A program made the translations under genes and the position numbers. Below are positions 1 to 7,490 of a stretch of 27,525 nt of DNA, one piece after another (within the stretch, counting starts at the first letter, position 1; the number at the start of each line of letters is the position of its first letter). The notes under the pieces were generated by a model. It was not told the DNA's origin and made no database searches. It saw only the letters and a list, made by a program, of their open reading frames with translations. Where the stretch lies: positions 9,439-36,963 of the forward strand of contig DJWC01000043.1 in NCBI GenBank assembly GCA_002441445.1, written 5' to 3'. The DNA comes from Pusillimonas sp. UBA6240. GTDB taxonomy: Bacteria; Pseudomonadota; Gammaproteobacteria; Burkholderiales; Burkholderiaceae_B.

Positions 1-126
1 CGCACCGTCGACGTGCATATCCGCCGCCTGCGCAAGGCGCTGGAACCCACCGGACACGAAGAGCACATAGAGACCGTGCGCGGCGCAGGCTACCGCTTTA
101 CGGCTCATCCCCCGAAAGCCTCCTAG
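1..126 (+). CDS. phoB: PhoB phosphate regulon response regulator, C-terminal end (partial)
   Basis: The window opens inside a gene whose last 41 codons are readable in frame 1 and end at a TAG at 124-126. The residues include VDVHIRRLRKALEP and VRGAGYRF, the recognition helix and C-terminal beta-hairpin of an OmpR/PhoB-type winged-helix DNA-binding domain. A sensor kinase of PhoR type starts 36 bases downstream, so this is the partner response regulator PhoB, which activates Pho-box promoters under phosphate limitation. The receiver domain and most of the DNA-binding domain lie outside the window. The family assignment is firm; the PhoB name rests largely on the adjacent PhoR. Confidence 0.85.
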   Translation, partial: RTVDVHIRRLRKALEPTGHEEHIETVRGAGYRFTAHPPKAS

Positions 127-162
127 CCTCTTGAAGAACAGCAGCCCCGAAACCTAGTCGAA

Positions 163-1458
163 ATGATCAAAACCCTTTTTTCCATCGGTTTGTGGGCGGC
201 CATCGGCTGGCTCTTTGCAATGTGGCTGGGCGCGGCCACGGGATGGGCGATATTTTCCTTCGGGCTGCTGTTGATGATCATGGTCAGCGCGCTGCAGCTA
301 TCGCGCATCGCGAGGTGGGTGAAAGACATCGATGCCCCGCCGCCGCCTTCGGTAGGTCCGTGGGACGAGATCCTGGCCCCCATCTACCGCAAATTGCGCA
401 AGGACCGCCAGGACATCGACGAACTCAACAAGCATGTGGACGGCATCATGCTGGCGGCCGAAGCGCTGCCCGACGGGGCGATCACGCTGGATGAAGGCAT
501 GCGCCTGACCTGGTGCAACCAGACGGCCGGCGAGCACGTGGGCCTGAACCTGGGATCGGATCGCCACCACAGCATCTTCAATATCCTGCGCGCGCCGGAG
601 TTCGCCCGCTACGCCAGGCAGGCATCCTGGCCCGGTCCCCTGCTTTTGCATTTGAGCCAGGATGGCCAGGACAAGGCTCTGCTGGTCCAGCTCACTCGCT
701 ATGGCGTGGGGCAATTCCTGGTCGTGACGCGCGATGTGACACAGGTCGAAAAACTGGAAACGACACGCAAGGACTTCGTCGCCAATGTGTCGCATGAATT
801 GCGCACCCCCCTGACGGTGCTCTCGGGCTTTCTGGAAACCTTGCGCGACATGCCGCCCGAGTCCCTCAGCCAGGAGCAAAAAGAGCGCTACCAGACGCTG
901 ATGCTGGAACAGGCGCAGCGCATGCAGGCCATCGTGGCGGATCTGCTGACGCTTTCCGCCCTGGAATCATCGCCCCAGGTGGAAGGCGAACCCGTGCGCG
1001 TGAGCCGCCTCATCCATACAGCCCTGCAGCAGGGGCGCATCCTGTCCAACGACCAGCATGTCTTCGTGGAGAACATCGCCGAAGACTTGTGCGTAATGGG
1101 CATAGAGTCCGAACTGGCGTCGGCGGTTTCCAACCTGCTGACGAACGCCATACGCTACACGCCCAAAGACGGGACCATCACAGTGAGCTGGTACATAACC
1201 GAAAGCGGCCATGCCTGCTATTCCGTTCAGGACACCGGCATAGGAATTGCCGCGCAGGACATCCCGCGCCTGACGGAGCGCTTTTATCGCGTCGACCGCG
1301 GCCGTTCGAGGGCCACGGGCGGGACCGGCCTGGGCCTGGCAATCACCAAGCATGTGGCCATGCGTCATAACGCCGAGCTGACCATACAGAGCCGCTTCGG
1401 CGCCGGCAGCCTGTTTTCGCTGATTTTCCCGCCCTCGCGCGTGGCCGTTCCGGACTGA
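163..1458 (+). CDS. phoR: Phosphate regulon sensor histidine kinase PhoR
   Basis: A 431-residue membrane sensor kinase that phosphorylates PhoB when phosphate is scarce. Residues 1-45 hold two closely spaced hydrophobic segments with almost no periplasmic loop, as in PhoR. Residues about 75-195 form a PAS-like region. The dimerisation/phosphoacceptor helix contains SHELRTPLTVLSGF with the phosphorylated His at residue 211. The ATP-binding domain follows with the N box (SNLLTNAIRYTP), G1 (VQDTGIGI), F box (LTERFYRVDRGRS) and G2 (GGTGLGLAI). The length matches PhoR (about 430). The ATG at 163 is the first in frame after phoB and begins the hydrophobic segment directly. It is co-oriented with phoB and separated by 36 bases, so the two are very probably one transcript. 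No pst/phoU genes follow; the next operon is unrelated. Confidence 0.92.
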   Translation: MIKTLFSIGLWAAIGWLFAMWLGAATGWAIFSFGLLLMIMVSALQLSRIARWVKDIDAPPPPSVGPWDEILAPIYRKLRKDRQDIDELNKHVDGIMLAAEALPDGAITLDEGMRLTWCNQTAGEHVGLNLGSDRHHSIFNILRAPEFARYARQASWPGPLLLHLSQDGQDKALLVQLTRYGVGQFLVVTRDVTQVEKLETTRKDFVANVSHELRTPLTVLSGFLETLRDMPPESLSQEQKERYQTLMLEQAQRMQAIVADLLTLSALESSPQVEGEPVRVSRLIHTALQQGRILSNDQHVFVENIAEDLCVMGIESELASAVSNLLTNAIRYTPKDGTITVSWYITESGHACYSVQDTGIGIAAQDIPRLTERFYRVDRGRSRATGGTGLGLAITKHVAMRHNAELTIQSRFGAGSLFSLIFPPSRVAVPD

Positions 1459-1512
1459 AGCGGCGCAGCGCCTCGGCTGCGGCTCAAGGTTCAAGCAGCG
1501 CGCCGCCCGCCG

Positions 1513-1540
1513 TTGTCCAAGACGCAAACATCGATAAAAT
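1513..1540 (+). promoter_or_regulatory. Candidate sigma-70 promoter for pxpBC
   Basis: In the 145-base gap between phoR and pxpB, TTGTCC (1513-1518) and TAAAAT (1535-1540) are separated by 16 bases. They match the -35 and -10 consensus at 4/6 and 5/6 positions. It would give a leader of about 55-60 bases before the pxpB start, which has a GGAAG ribosome-binding site. Seen by eye only. Confidence 0.35.
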
Positions 1541-1603
1541 AAATGCCGATGCAATGCGGTCCCGGCAGGCGGTATTGCTGAAACAGACACACAGGCGGAA
1601 GCG

Positions 1604-2329
1604 ATGCACAGTTCAGGCGGCTCCTCGATAAATTGGACCATGGTTCCGCAGGGCGACCGCTGCCTGCTGCTGGTGTTCGGCGCAGGCATCGATGTCGACA
1701 TCGGGCTGCGCTGCGCCCGGGCGGCGGCGGCGTTGCGGGCCGCCCGTATCCAGGGCGTCACCGACATCGTCCCGTCCTTCACCACCGTCGCCGTGCATTA
1801 TCGGCCCGGCCCCTCCGGCGCCATCGATTTCCACCGCCTGGCCGACGACATCGGCAATATCCTGCGCGAGGCCCAGCAGCACGGGGCCGCAAGCCCGCCC
1901 GGCAAGCAAGTGGACATCCCCGTATGCTATGGCGGCGAACGCGGGCCCGATTTGGCTCAGGTGGCGGAGCACTGCGGCCTGGCTCCCGCCGAAGTCATCG
2001 CGCTGCACAGCGCAACGCCGGCCTATGTATTCATGCTGGGCTTCGCGCCGGGCGCACCCTATATCGGCGTCCATGACCAGCGGCTGTCCATAGGCCGCCG
2101 CCCGACGCCGCGCACTCTGGTACCGGCGGGATCGGTGGGCATCGCCAATCTGCAGACCATCATCTATCCGAACGCATCGCCCGGCGGCTGGCATATCATA
2201 GGCGCTACGCCGGCAGTGCTTTTCGCCCCCGACCAGGAACCGCCCGTATTGCTCGAGCCGGGCGATACGGTCCGGTTCGTTCCGATCAGCGACGAGGAAT
2301 TCCTCGCACTTCAGCGCAGGCAAACATGA
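1604..2329 (+). CDS. pxpB: 5-oxoprolinase subunit PxpB (KipI family)
   Basis: A 241-residue protein of the PxpB/KipI family (carboxyltransferase domain, subdomain C/D). In characterised systems PxpA, PxpB and PxpC together hydrolyse 5-oxoproline (pyroglutamate) to glutamate with ATP. The diagnostic C-terminal stretch is present: FMLGFAPGAPYIG (about 143-155), TPRTLVPAGSVGIAN (about 168-182) and SPGGWHIIGATP (about 192-203). The family more often has GRTP at the last position. The ATG at 1604 follows a GGAAG ribosome-binding site. The stop overlaps the pxpC start in ATGA, indicating translational coupling. The B. subtilis homologue KipI inhibits the sporulation kinase KinA, so older annotations call such proteins kinase inhibitors; the fused-order neighbour pxpC favours the oxoprolinase role. 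Confidence 0.88.
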   Translation: MHSSGGSSINWTMVPQGDRCLLLVFGAGIDVDIGLRCARAAAALRAARIQGVTDIVPSFTTVAVHYRPGPSGAIDFHRLADDIGNILREAQQHGAASPPGKQVDIPVCYGGERGPDLAQVAEHCGLAPAEVIALHSATPAYVFMLGFAPGAPYIGVHDQRLSIGRRPTPRTLVPAGSVGIANLQTIIYPNASPGGWHIIGATPAVLFAPDQEPPVLLEPGDTVRFVPISDEEFLALQRRQT

Positions 2330-3324
2330 GCATTACTGTCTTGAAAGCGGGGATGCTTTCCAGTTTCCAGGACTTGGGCCGGCCGGGCCATCAGCATCTG
2401 GGCATACCCGTGGGCGGCGCCATGGACAGCCGCGCCCATCGGCTGGCCAATCTGCTCGCCGGCAACGACGGCGACGAAGCGACATTGGAAATCACCTTGG
2501 CGGGGCCCGCGCTGCGCTTCGAGGCTCCCGGCTGCCTGGCGATCAGCGGCGCGCAGCTCAGCCCGGCCCTGAACGGCGAGCCCATCCCCAACAACCGCCC
2601 CGTCCTCTTCCGGGCGGGCGACACCCTGGAATTCGGCGCCCGAGTGTCGGGCCTGCGCGCCTATATCGCCTGGCATGGCGGCGCGGATATTCCGCTGATG
2701 ATGTCCAGCCGCAGCACTTATCTGCGCGGCGGCTTCGGCGGCTTCAAGGGGCGCGCCCTGAAAAAAGGCGATGCGGTGGGGCTGCGTGCGGATTTCCATG
2801 AACACTCGCTGGACGAGCTGGAACAAACGCTATGGGCCACCAGGATCTATCTGCCCGCCATGCTGGGGGCCACGCCGCGGAGCGCCCTGCGCAGCATGCG
2901 CGGCCCGCATGACAGCCTGTTCACCCCGCAGTCCGTCGACGATTTTTTCTCGGGCGAATACCGCATCAGCGCCGACTCCGAACGCATGGGCTATCGCCTG
3001 CACGGCCCTAGGCTGACGCTGAAGGAAAGCGTACAGCTGCTATCCGAAGCGACCTGTTTCGGCAGCGTGCAAGTGCCGCCCGACGGCAACCCCATCGTGT
3101 TGATGGCCGACCGGCAGACCACCGGCGGCTATGCGAAGATCGCCCACGTAGCGACCGTGGACCTGCCCGTCATCGCGCAATGCATGCCCGGCGACACACT
3201 GGGCTTTACGGAAATCAGCCTGGAGCAAGCGCAGCAACTGGACGCCCGGCGCGAAGCAGCCTTTGCGCGGCTGCACCAGGCTCTGCAAGGCTTGCGCCAA
3301 GCCCTGGATGCAGCGCGGCGCTGA
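2326..3324 (+). CDS. pxpC: 5-oxoprolinase subunit PxpC (KipA / biotin-dependent carboxyltransferase family)
   Basis: A 332-residue protein of the PxpC/KipA family (carboxyltransferase subdomain A/B). The N-terminus MSITVLKAGMLSSFQDLGR and the following GIPVGGAMDSRAHRLAN (about 26-42) are the family hallmark (xxxQDxGR ... GVPxxGAMDxxAxxxAN). Further conserved parts are RMGYRLHGP (about 224-232) and VPPDGNPIVLMADRQTTGGY (about 249-268). It overlaps pxpB by four bases. The third subunit, PxpA (LamB/YcsF family), normally lies in the same operon but is not in this window; the next gene is an unrelated GntR regulator on the other strand. PxpC probably forms a complex with PxpB; a full oxoprolinase needs PxpA from elsewhere. 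Confidence 0.88.
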   Translation: MSITVLKAGMLSSFQDLGRPGHQHLGIPVGGAMDSRAHRLANLLAGNDGDEATLEITLAGPALRFEAPGCLAISGAQLSPALNGEPIPNNRPVLFRAGDTLEFGARVSGLRAYIAWHGGADIPLMMSSRSTYLRGGFGGFKGRALKKGDAVGLRADFHEHSLDELEQTLWATRIYLPAMLGATPRSALRSMRGPHDSLFTPQSVDDFFSGEYRISADSERMGYRLHGPRLTLKESVQLLSEATCFGSVQVPPDGNPIVLMADRQTTGGYAKIAHVATVDLPVIAQCMPGDTLGFTEISLEQAQQLDARREAAFARLHQALQGLRQALDAARR

Positions 3325-3401
3325 AAGCCCGCAGCCATCCGGCGTTCATGGGCGTATGGCGCGTAGCGCAGCGGCTTGGCGGCCGCGACGAAGCTCCCGC
3401 G

Positions 3402-4208
3402 CTATGACGGGACCGAAGAGGCCAGGTCTTCCCGGCCTTCCGCTGAAAGATGATGTATGCGGTTGTGAGGCGGAATCAACAGTTCTTGGTAATAGATGGG
3501 ATTGTCGCGTCCGAGATAAGCGAAGATCATCAGCTTCTGCCCTACCGTACCGGCCGGCACGCCCAGATGCTCGGATTCCGCGTCTTCAAAGGCCTGATAC
3601 TGCATGAACTGATTGATACGCCCGATCATCTGGCCCGTTTCGCGCATGATGATTTCCTTGAAGTTCTCTCCTGACAGCCGTGTGATCGTCAGGCGGGCAA
3701 ACGACGGCACGCGGTCCTGATCGCAATAGAAGCGGGAATGCACAGAGAATTCGCCGCCGATATTCAGCAAGCGCTCGATGCACAGAGGTGTCTTGCGGCC
3801 CAGGTGAGATGTCCATCTGCCTTCCGTCTGGACTATATAGCGGGCCAGAACCTGAGGATAGACCGGAAGGTATTCGTTCGCTTCGTCGCCGAGAAACCGG
3901 CAGTGCATTGGCGCGTGCATTGAGCGGGCTTCCCGTTCGGCCACGAACGTCCCGTTGCCCTGCTTGCGCACCACCAGGCCGTCGTCCGCCAGCATGCGCA
4001 ATGCGCGCTGTATGGTGCCCAGGCTGAGCGGCAACCGTTTCGCCCATTCCGACTCCGTGGGCAGGCGCGCCCCTGGCTCCAGCGCGCCAGTCACAATGGC
4101 ATTGGATACCGCATCGCGGAGTGCGATGTACTTGGGCAGGCCCGGACGCAGCAGGCGCTGCATGCGGCGAGGCAGGTCGGAAAGAAACGAGCCGGTAGGG
4201 TCATTCAT
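3402..4208 (-). CDS. GntR-family transcriptional regulator with UTRA ligand domain (HutC subfamily)
   Basis: A 268-residue regulator. Residues about 25-92 form the GntR winged helix: KYIALRDAVSNAIVTGAL, then GARLPTESEWAKRL and GLVVRKQGNGTFV, the usual LPSE-type turn appearing as LPTESEWA. Residues about 110-252 have the layout of a UTRA effector-binding domain and end in YYQELLIPPHNRIHH. It is divergent from the sulfatase/Bug pair with a 139-base intergenic region that contains a perfect 16-bp palindrome in the sulfatase promoter. The likely role is ligand-responsive local repression of that pair, possibly with autoregulation. The effector cannot be told from sequence. The ATG at 4208 is taken as the start because the helix-turn-helix begins about 25 residues in. 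Confidence 0.85.
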   Translation of the reverse strand: MNDPTGSFLSDLPRRMQRLLRPGLPKYIALRDAVSNAIVTGALEPGARLPTESEWAKRLPLSLGTIQRALRMLADDGLVVRKQGNGTFVAEREARSMHAPMHCRFLGDEANEYLPVYPQVLARYIVQTEGRWTSHLGRKTPLCIERLLNIGGEFSVHSRFYCDQDRVPSFARLTITRLSGENFKEIIMRETGQMIGRINQFMQYQAFEDAESEHLGVPAGTVGQKLMIFAYLGRDNPIYYQELLIPPHNRIHHLSAEGREDLASSVPS

Positions 4209-4287
4209 ACGTATTTTTGGTGGAAAGACATTCCCTAGAGTGCGCCGTCCATATTATCCACTAGTTCCTCTCCATCAGCTTCCATTA

Positions 4288-4317
4288 TTGCATTACTTTA
4301 ATACTATATAGTATTAT
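4288..4317 (+). promoter_or_regulatory. Sulfatase promoter with embedded 16-bp palindromic operator
   Basis: TTGCAT (4288-4293) and TATTAT (4312-4317) are 18 bases apart and resemble a sigma-70 promoter. Between and overlapping them, positions 4300-4315 read AATACTATATAGTATT, a perfect 16-bp palindrome. It lies in an AT-rich island between the divergent GntR regulator and the sulfatase. HutC-type GntR proteins bind short AT-rich palindromes, so this is the obvious operator candidate; occupancy would block RNA polymerase. The palindrome is a direct observation; its role is inference. Confidence 0.6.
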
Positions 4318-4347
4318 TTATTTAAAGTACCAACATATGAGGAGTCT

Positions 4348-5838
4348 ATGAAGCCCCAGAATCTCGTCATCATCATGTCCGATGAGCACAACCCCAAGGT
4401 CATGGGATATGCGGGCCACCCTGATGCGGGCCACCCTAATGCGGGCCACCCTATAGTGCAGACCCCCAACCTGGACCAGCTGGCCCGCGACGGCACAAGC
4501 TTCGCCAGCACCTATACGACGAGCCCGGTCTGCATCCCCGCCCGCGCGGGCTTTGCCTGCGGCAAGTACATCCATCAGATCGGATACTGGGACAATGCCG
4601 ACGCCTACGACGGCTCGATTCCTTCTTGGCATCATGCGTTGCGCGACCGGGGCCACGAAGTCGTGTCCATAGGCAAGCTGCACTTCAAGCTCCCGGGCGA
4701 AGACCATGGATTCACCGAAGAACAGATCCCCATGCATATCATCGAGGGAAAAGGCGATTTGATGGGCCTCATCCGCAGCGAGCTGCCGCGCCGTGGCGGC
4801 GCCCGCAAGATGGCGGCCATGGCGGGCCCGGGCGAGTCCACTTATACGATCTATGACCGCGATATTTGCGCGCGCGCGCAGGTCTGGCTGCGCGAACGGG
4901 GCCGACAAGAGCACGACAAACCCTGGGTGCTGTTCGTCTCCTTCGTCGCCCCGCATTTTCCGCTGACCGCGCCGCCCGAACATTTCTACCGATACTGGAA
5001 TCAAGAGCTTCCCATGCCCAAGCTCTACGACCCGTCATCCCGCTCCTCGCACCCCTATCTCGACGACTATCGCAACAGCTTCTGCTACGACGACTACTTC
5101 GAGTCGCCCGAGGACGTCAAGCGCGCTTTGGCCGGCTATTACGGACTCGTATCCTTCCTCGACGAGCAGATAGGCAAGATCCTCTCCGTACTGGACGACA
5201 CCGGCCTCTCGGAAACCACGCGGGTGATGTACACCAGCGACCATGGGGACAATCTCGGCACCCGCGGGCTGTGGGGAAAATCCACCATGTATGAAGAAAC
5301 CGCGGCGGTGCCGCTGATCCTGCGTGGGGCCGACATTCCCGCGGGTCGGGTCGTCCGCACGCCGGCCAGTCACGTGGATTGCTTTCCCACCATACTGGAA
5401 GCGACGGGGGAATCGAAAGCAATCGCTGAGTATGATCTGCCGGGCGTCAGCCTCTTCGATCTCGCGCGGGGTGAAAAACCCGATCGCGTGGTTCTCTCGG
5501 AATACCACGGAATGGGCTCCACCGTCGGAGCCTTCGCGATCCGCGACGGCGGCTTCAAATACGTCTATTACGCTCATCCCGATTACCCCTCGCAACTGTT
5601 CGACCTGGACCGCGATCCGGAAGAAATCATCGACCTGGCCGGCGACCCCGCATATGCCGCCGCTCTCGAACGGTGCCACGGACGCTTGCTGGCGTTGTGC
5701 GACCCGGATGCCGTCGACGCCCGCGCCAAAGCGCGGCAGGCGCTTCTTCTTGAAGAGAATGGAGGCCGTGAGGCCGTCATTGCCCGGGGCGACCTGGGCT
5801 TCACCCCCGCGCCTGGCACCGCCGCAGACTTTCAATGA
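4348..5838 (+). CDS. Sulfatase (type I, formylglycine-dependent, Cys-type)
   Basis: A 496-residue alkaline-phosphatase-superfamily sulfatase with no signal peptide, so probably cytoplasmic. The formylglycine motif is C62-I-P-A-R66, followed by AGFACG; it satisfies CxPxR, so Cys62 would be converted by a formylglycine-generating enzyme. The N-terminal metal site lies in LVIIMSDEHNP (about 6-16). The C-terminal metal site is SDHGD with D298, H299 and D301, followed by GLWGKS with the catalytic Lys311. Overall layout resembles choline-sulfatase-like enzymes, but the substrate is not identifiable. A GAGG ribosome-binding site precedes ATG 4348. Residues 22-36 are a triplicated AGHP-type repeat. 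The Bug binding protein 44 bases downstream is probably co-transcribed and may capture the substrate or its product. Confidence 0.88.
   Translation: MKPQNLVIIMSDEHNPKVMGYAGHPDAGHPNAGHPIVQTPNLDQLARDGTSFASTYTTSPVCIPARAGFACGKYIHQIGYWDNADAYDGSIPSWHHALRDRGHEVVSIGKLHFKLPGEDHGFTEEQIPMHIIEGKGDLMGLIRSELPRRGGARKMAAMAGPGESTYTIYDRDICARAQVWLRERGRQEHDKPWVLFVSFVAPHFPLTAPPEHFYRYWNQELPMPKLYDPSSRSSHPYLDDYRNSFCYDDYFESPEDVKRALAGYYGLVSFLDEQIGKILSVLDDTGLSETTRVMYTSDHGDNLGTRGLWGKSTMYEETAAVPLILRGADIPAGRVVRTPASHVDCFPTILEATGESKAIAEYDLPGVSLFDLARGEKPDRVVLSEYHGMGSTVGAFAIRDGGFKYVYYAHPDYPSQLFDLDRDPEEIIDLAGDPAYAAALERCHGRLLALCDPDAVDARAKARQALLLEENGGREAVIARGDLGFTPAPGTAADFQ
4411..4455 (+). repeat. 15-bp in-frame tandem repeat, three copies, inside the sulfatase gene
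   Basis: Three consecutive 15-base units at 4411-4425, 4426-4440 and 4441-4455 share GCGGGCCACCCT and differ only in the last three bases (GAT, AAT, ATA). They encode AGHPD-AGHPN-AGHPI, phased exactly with codons. Sulfatases of this type normally have a single GHPxxxTPNLDxL segment here, so two units look like a recent in-frame expansion by slippage. Confidence 0.9.
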
Positions 5839-5882
5839 CGGCGCCGGGCGAACATAAACATAGATAGCGAGGAGACAACCGC

Positions 5883-6863
5883 ATGCTGAAATTCCGACAT
5901 ACTATGGCGCTGGTGGGCGCGACCGCTCTGATGACCGCCGTCGCACCCGCCATCGCCGACACCCATTGGCCTCAACAAGCAGTCCGCCTGATCGTTCCGT
6001 ATCCCGCCGGGGGCGGCACCGATTTCACCGCTCGCCTGGTCGCCAGCGAACTTTCAAAGATCGCTGGCCAGGATTTCATCGTCGAAAACAAGACGGGCGC
6101 GGCGGGCACCATAGGCGCCCAGACCGTCGCCAAGGCCGCGCCGGATGGCTACACCATGCTGATCGGATCGCCCGCCGAAGTGCTGGTCGGCCAAATCGCG
6201 GGCCAGAAGACGAGCTACAATCCGCAGACGGACCTGACGCCCGTGACTCTGCTGGGCGAAACGCCTTTGGCGATCGCCGTGCATCCTTCGGTCGAAGCCA
6301 AGAACCTGGAAGAGCTCATCGCACTGGCGAAGAAGAAGCCACTGTCCTACGGGACCCCGGGCGTGGGCAGCACCATGCACTTCTCGGGCGAGTCGCTCAA
6401 TCTGATAGCGGGCACCCGCATCATGCACGTCGCCTACCGCGGCGCGGCCCCGGCCATTACCGACCTCCTCGGCAACCAGATCCCGCTGGCCATCGTGGGC
6501 ATGCCTCCTGTCGTCACCCACCATCAATCGGGCAAGCTGCGGATCATCGCTGTGACGAGCGATAAACGATCCAGCGCATTGCCGGACGTCCCTACCGTGT
6601 CTGAAACGAACGGCTACAGGGATTTTCGCTTCACGAACTGGTTCGGAACGTTCGCACCGGCAGGTATAGATCCTGAAATCCCGCGGAAAATGTCCGAGAT
6701 GGTATCCAAGGTGGTGAACATGCCTGAAATCAGGAAGCAACTTCTTGAAAAAGGCATAGAGCCCGTCGGCAACACCCCGGAACAGTACGCGAAATTCCTG
6801 GCAGAAGAAAAAACCCGCTATGAAGCGGTACAGGAACACGCCAAAATCGCAATAGGCAACTAG
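5883..6863 (+). CDS. Bug-family (TctC-like) tripartite tricarboxylate transporter substrate-binding protein
   Basis: A 326-residue periplasmic binding protein. Residues 1-25 are a signal peptide (basic MLKFRH, hydrophobic core, likely cut after AIA before Asp26). The mature protein starts with the Bug signature WPQQAVRLIVPYPAGGGTD (about 29-47), followed by FIVENKTGAAGTIGA and PDGYTMLIG, both typical of the fold. GVGSTMHFSGE and VAYRGAAPAITDLLG are further family markers. Bug proteins are hugely expanded in Bordetella and relatives and usually bind small carboxylates, amino acids or aromatic acids; the ligand here is unknown. No TctA/TctB membrane genes are adjacent, which is common for orphan Bug genes. 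Its placement after the sulfatase points to a sulfated or desulfated organic acid as ligand (inference). Confidence 0.9.
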   Translation: MLKFRHTMALVGATALMTAVAPAIADTHWPQQAVRLIVPYPAGGGTDFTARLVASELSKIAGQDFIVENKTGAAGTIGAQTVAKAAPDGYTMLIGSPAEVLVGQIAGQKTSYNPQTDLTPVTLLGETPLAIAVHPSVEAKNLEELIALAKKKPLSYGTPGVGSTMHFSGESLNLIAGTRIMHVAYRGAAPAITDLLGNQIPLAIVGMPPVVTHHQSGKLRIIAVTSDKRSSALPDVPTVSETNGYRDFRFTNWFGTFAPAGIDPEIPRKMSEMVSKVVNMPEIRKQLLEKGIEPVGNTPEQYAKFLAEEKTRYEAVQEHAKIAIGN

Positions 6864-7037
6864 CGTCCATCCGCCCAGGGCGAAACTCATCGGGCATCAG
6901 GGTCCAGGCGTGCAATGATGCGGCGTTCAGCCTTCCAGCGCCTGACCCGATAGAAAAAACTCCGAATGCGGCGTTGCTTGATGCCGGCCTGCCCGACGCC
7001 CTGGCGCAGTTGCGCCCTCCCAACGGACGACCGCGGG

Positions 7038-7376
7038 TCAAGCGCCGAGCGATGTCAGCGCTGCGCTGCGGCTGTCGACTACGGTCAGGATGGCCAGGAA
7101 GCCGCTGATGTCGAATACTTCCCTGACATGCGGCTGCAGGCTGCACAACACCAGCCGCCCGGAATTCTGCTTCAGCCGCTTGGCCAGCATCAACACAACG
7201 CGCAGGCCGGCGCTGGAAATGTAGTCGAGCTGGCTGAGGTCGAGCACGCACAGGCGTTCGCCCTGCTCGATATGCGCAAGCAATTGGGATTCGACCTGGG
7301 CCGCGTTGGCGCTATTGATTTGGCCTGCGGTGGAAACCACCAGAATCTCGCCGATTTTTTCGCTTGATAGGCTCAT
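7038..7376 (-). CDS. STAS-domain anti-anti-sigma-factor-like protein (RsbV/SpoIIAA type)
   Basis: A single-domain STAS protein, 112 residues from the ATG at 7376. It runs from GEILVVSTAGQINSANA through LCVLDLSQLDYISSAGLRV to LVLCSLQPHVREVFDISGF, the normal STAS core. By alignment with the DSSG motif of SpoIIAA, the phospho-acceptor is Ser55 in YISSAGL. In partner-switching systems the dephosphorylated form sequesters the kinase/anti-sigma factor; phosphorylation releases it. The frame stays open to an ATG at 7448 (136 residues), but the extra 24 residues have no STAS homology and would push the protein past family length, so 7376 is preferred. It is divergent from the permease-RsbW-like pair that follows. 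Confidence 0.85.
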   Translation of the reverse strand: MSLSSEKIGEILVVSTAGQINSANAAQVESQLLAHIEQGERLCVLDLSQLDYISSAGLRVVLMLAKRLKQNSGRLVLCSLQPHVREVFDISGFLAILTVVDSRSAALTSLGA

Positions 7377-7447
7377 GGGAACAACCGTTGTATTGGGAAT
7401 TGCGGATTTTACAGCGACAGCCAGAGCCGCCGATACCTTCGTAACCA

Positions 7448-7453
7448 TATAAT
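7448..7453 (+). promoter_or_regulatory. Candidate -10 element for the permease/RsbW-like/alr transcript
   Basis: A perfect TATAAT lies 37 bases before the permease start, in the short divergent region shared with the STAS gene. I do not see a convincing -35 at 16-18 bases upstream, so a weak or activator-dependent promoter is possible. The permease start has GAGGA at 7476-7480 as ribosome-binding site. Reading by eye only. Confidence 0.3.
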
Positions 7454-7490
7454 ACGCGACAATCCCAGCCCATCATGAGGAAACAGGACC

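Noticed and set aside
6864..7037. Possible hairpin terminator after the Bug gene
   Set aside because: Only short imperfect complementarity (ATCGGG ... CCCGAT) separated by about 50 bases and an A-run on the wrong side; not convincing.
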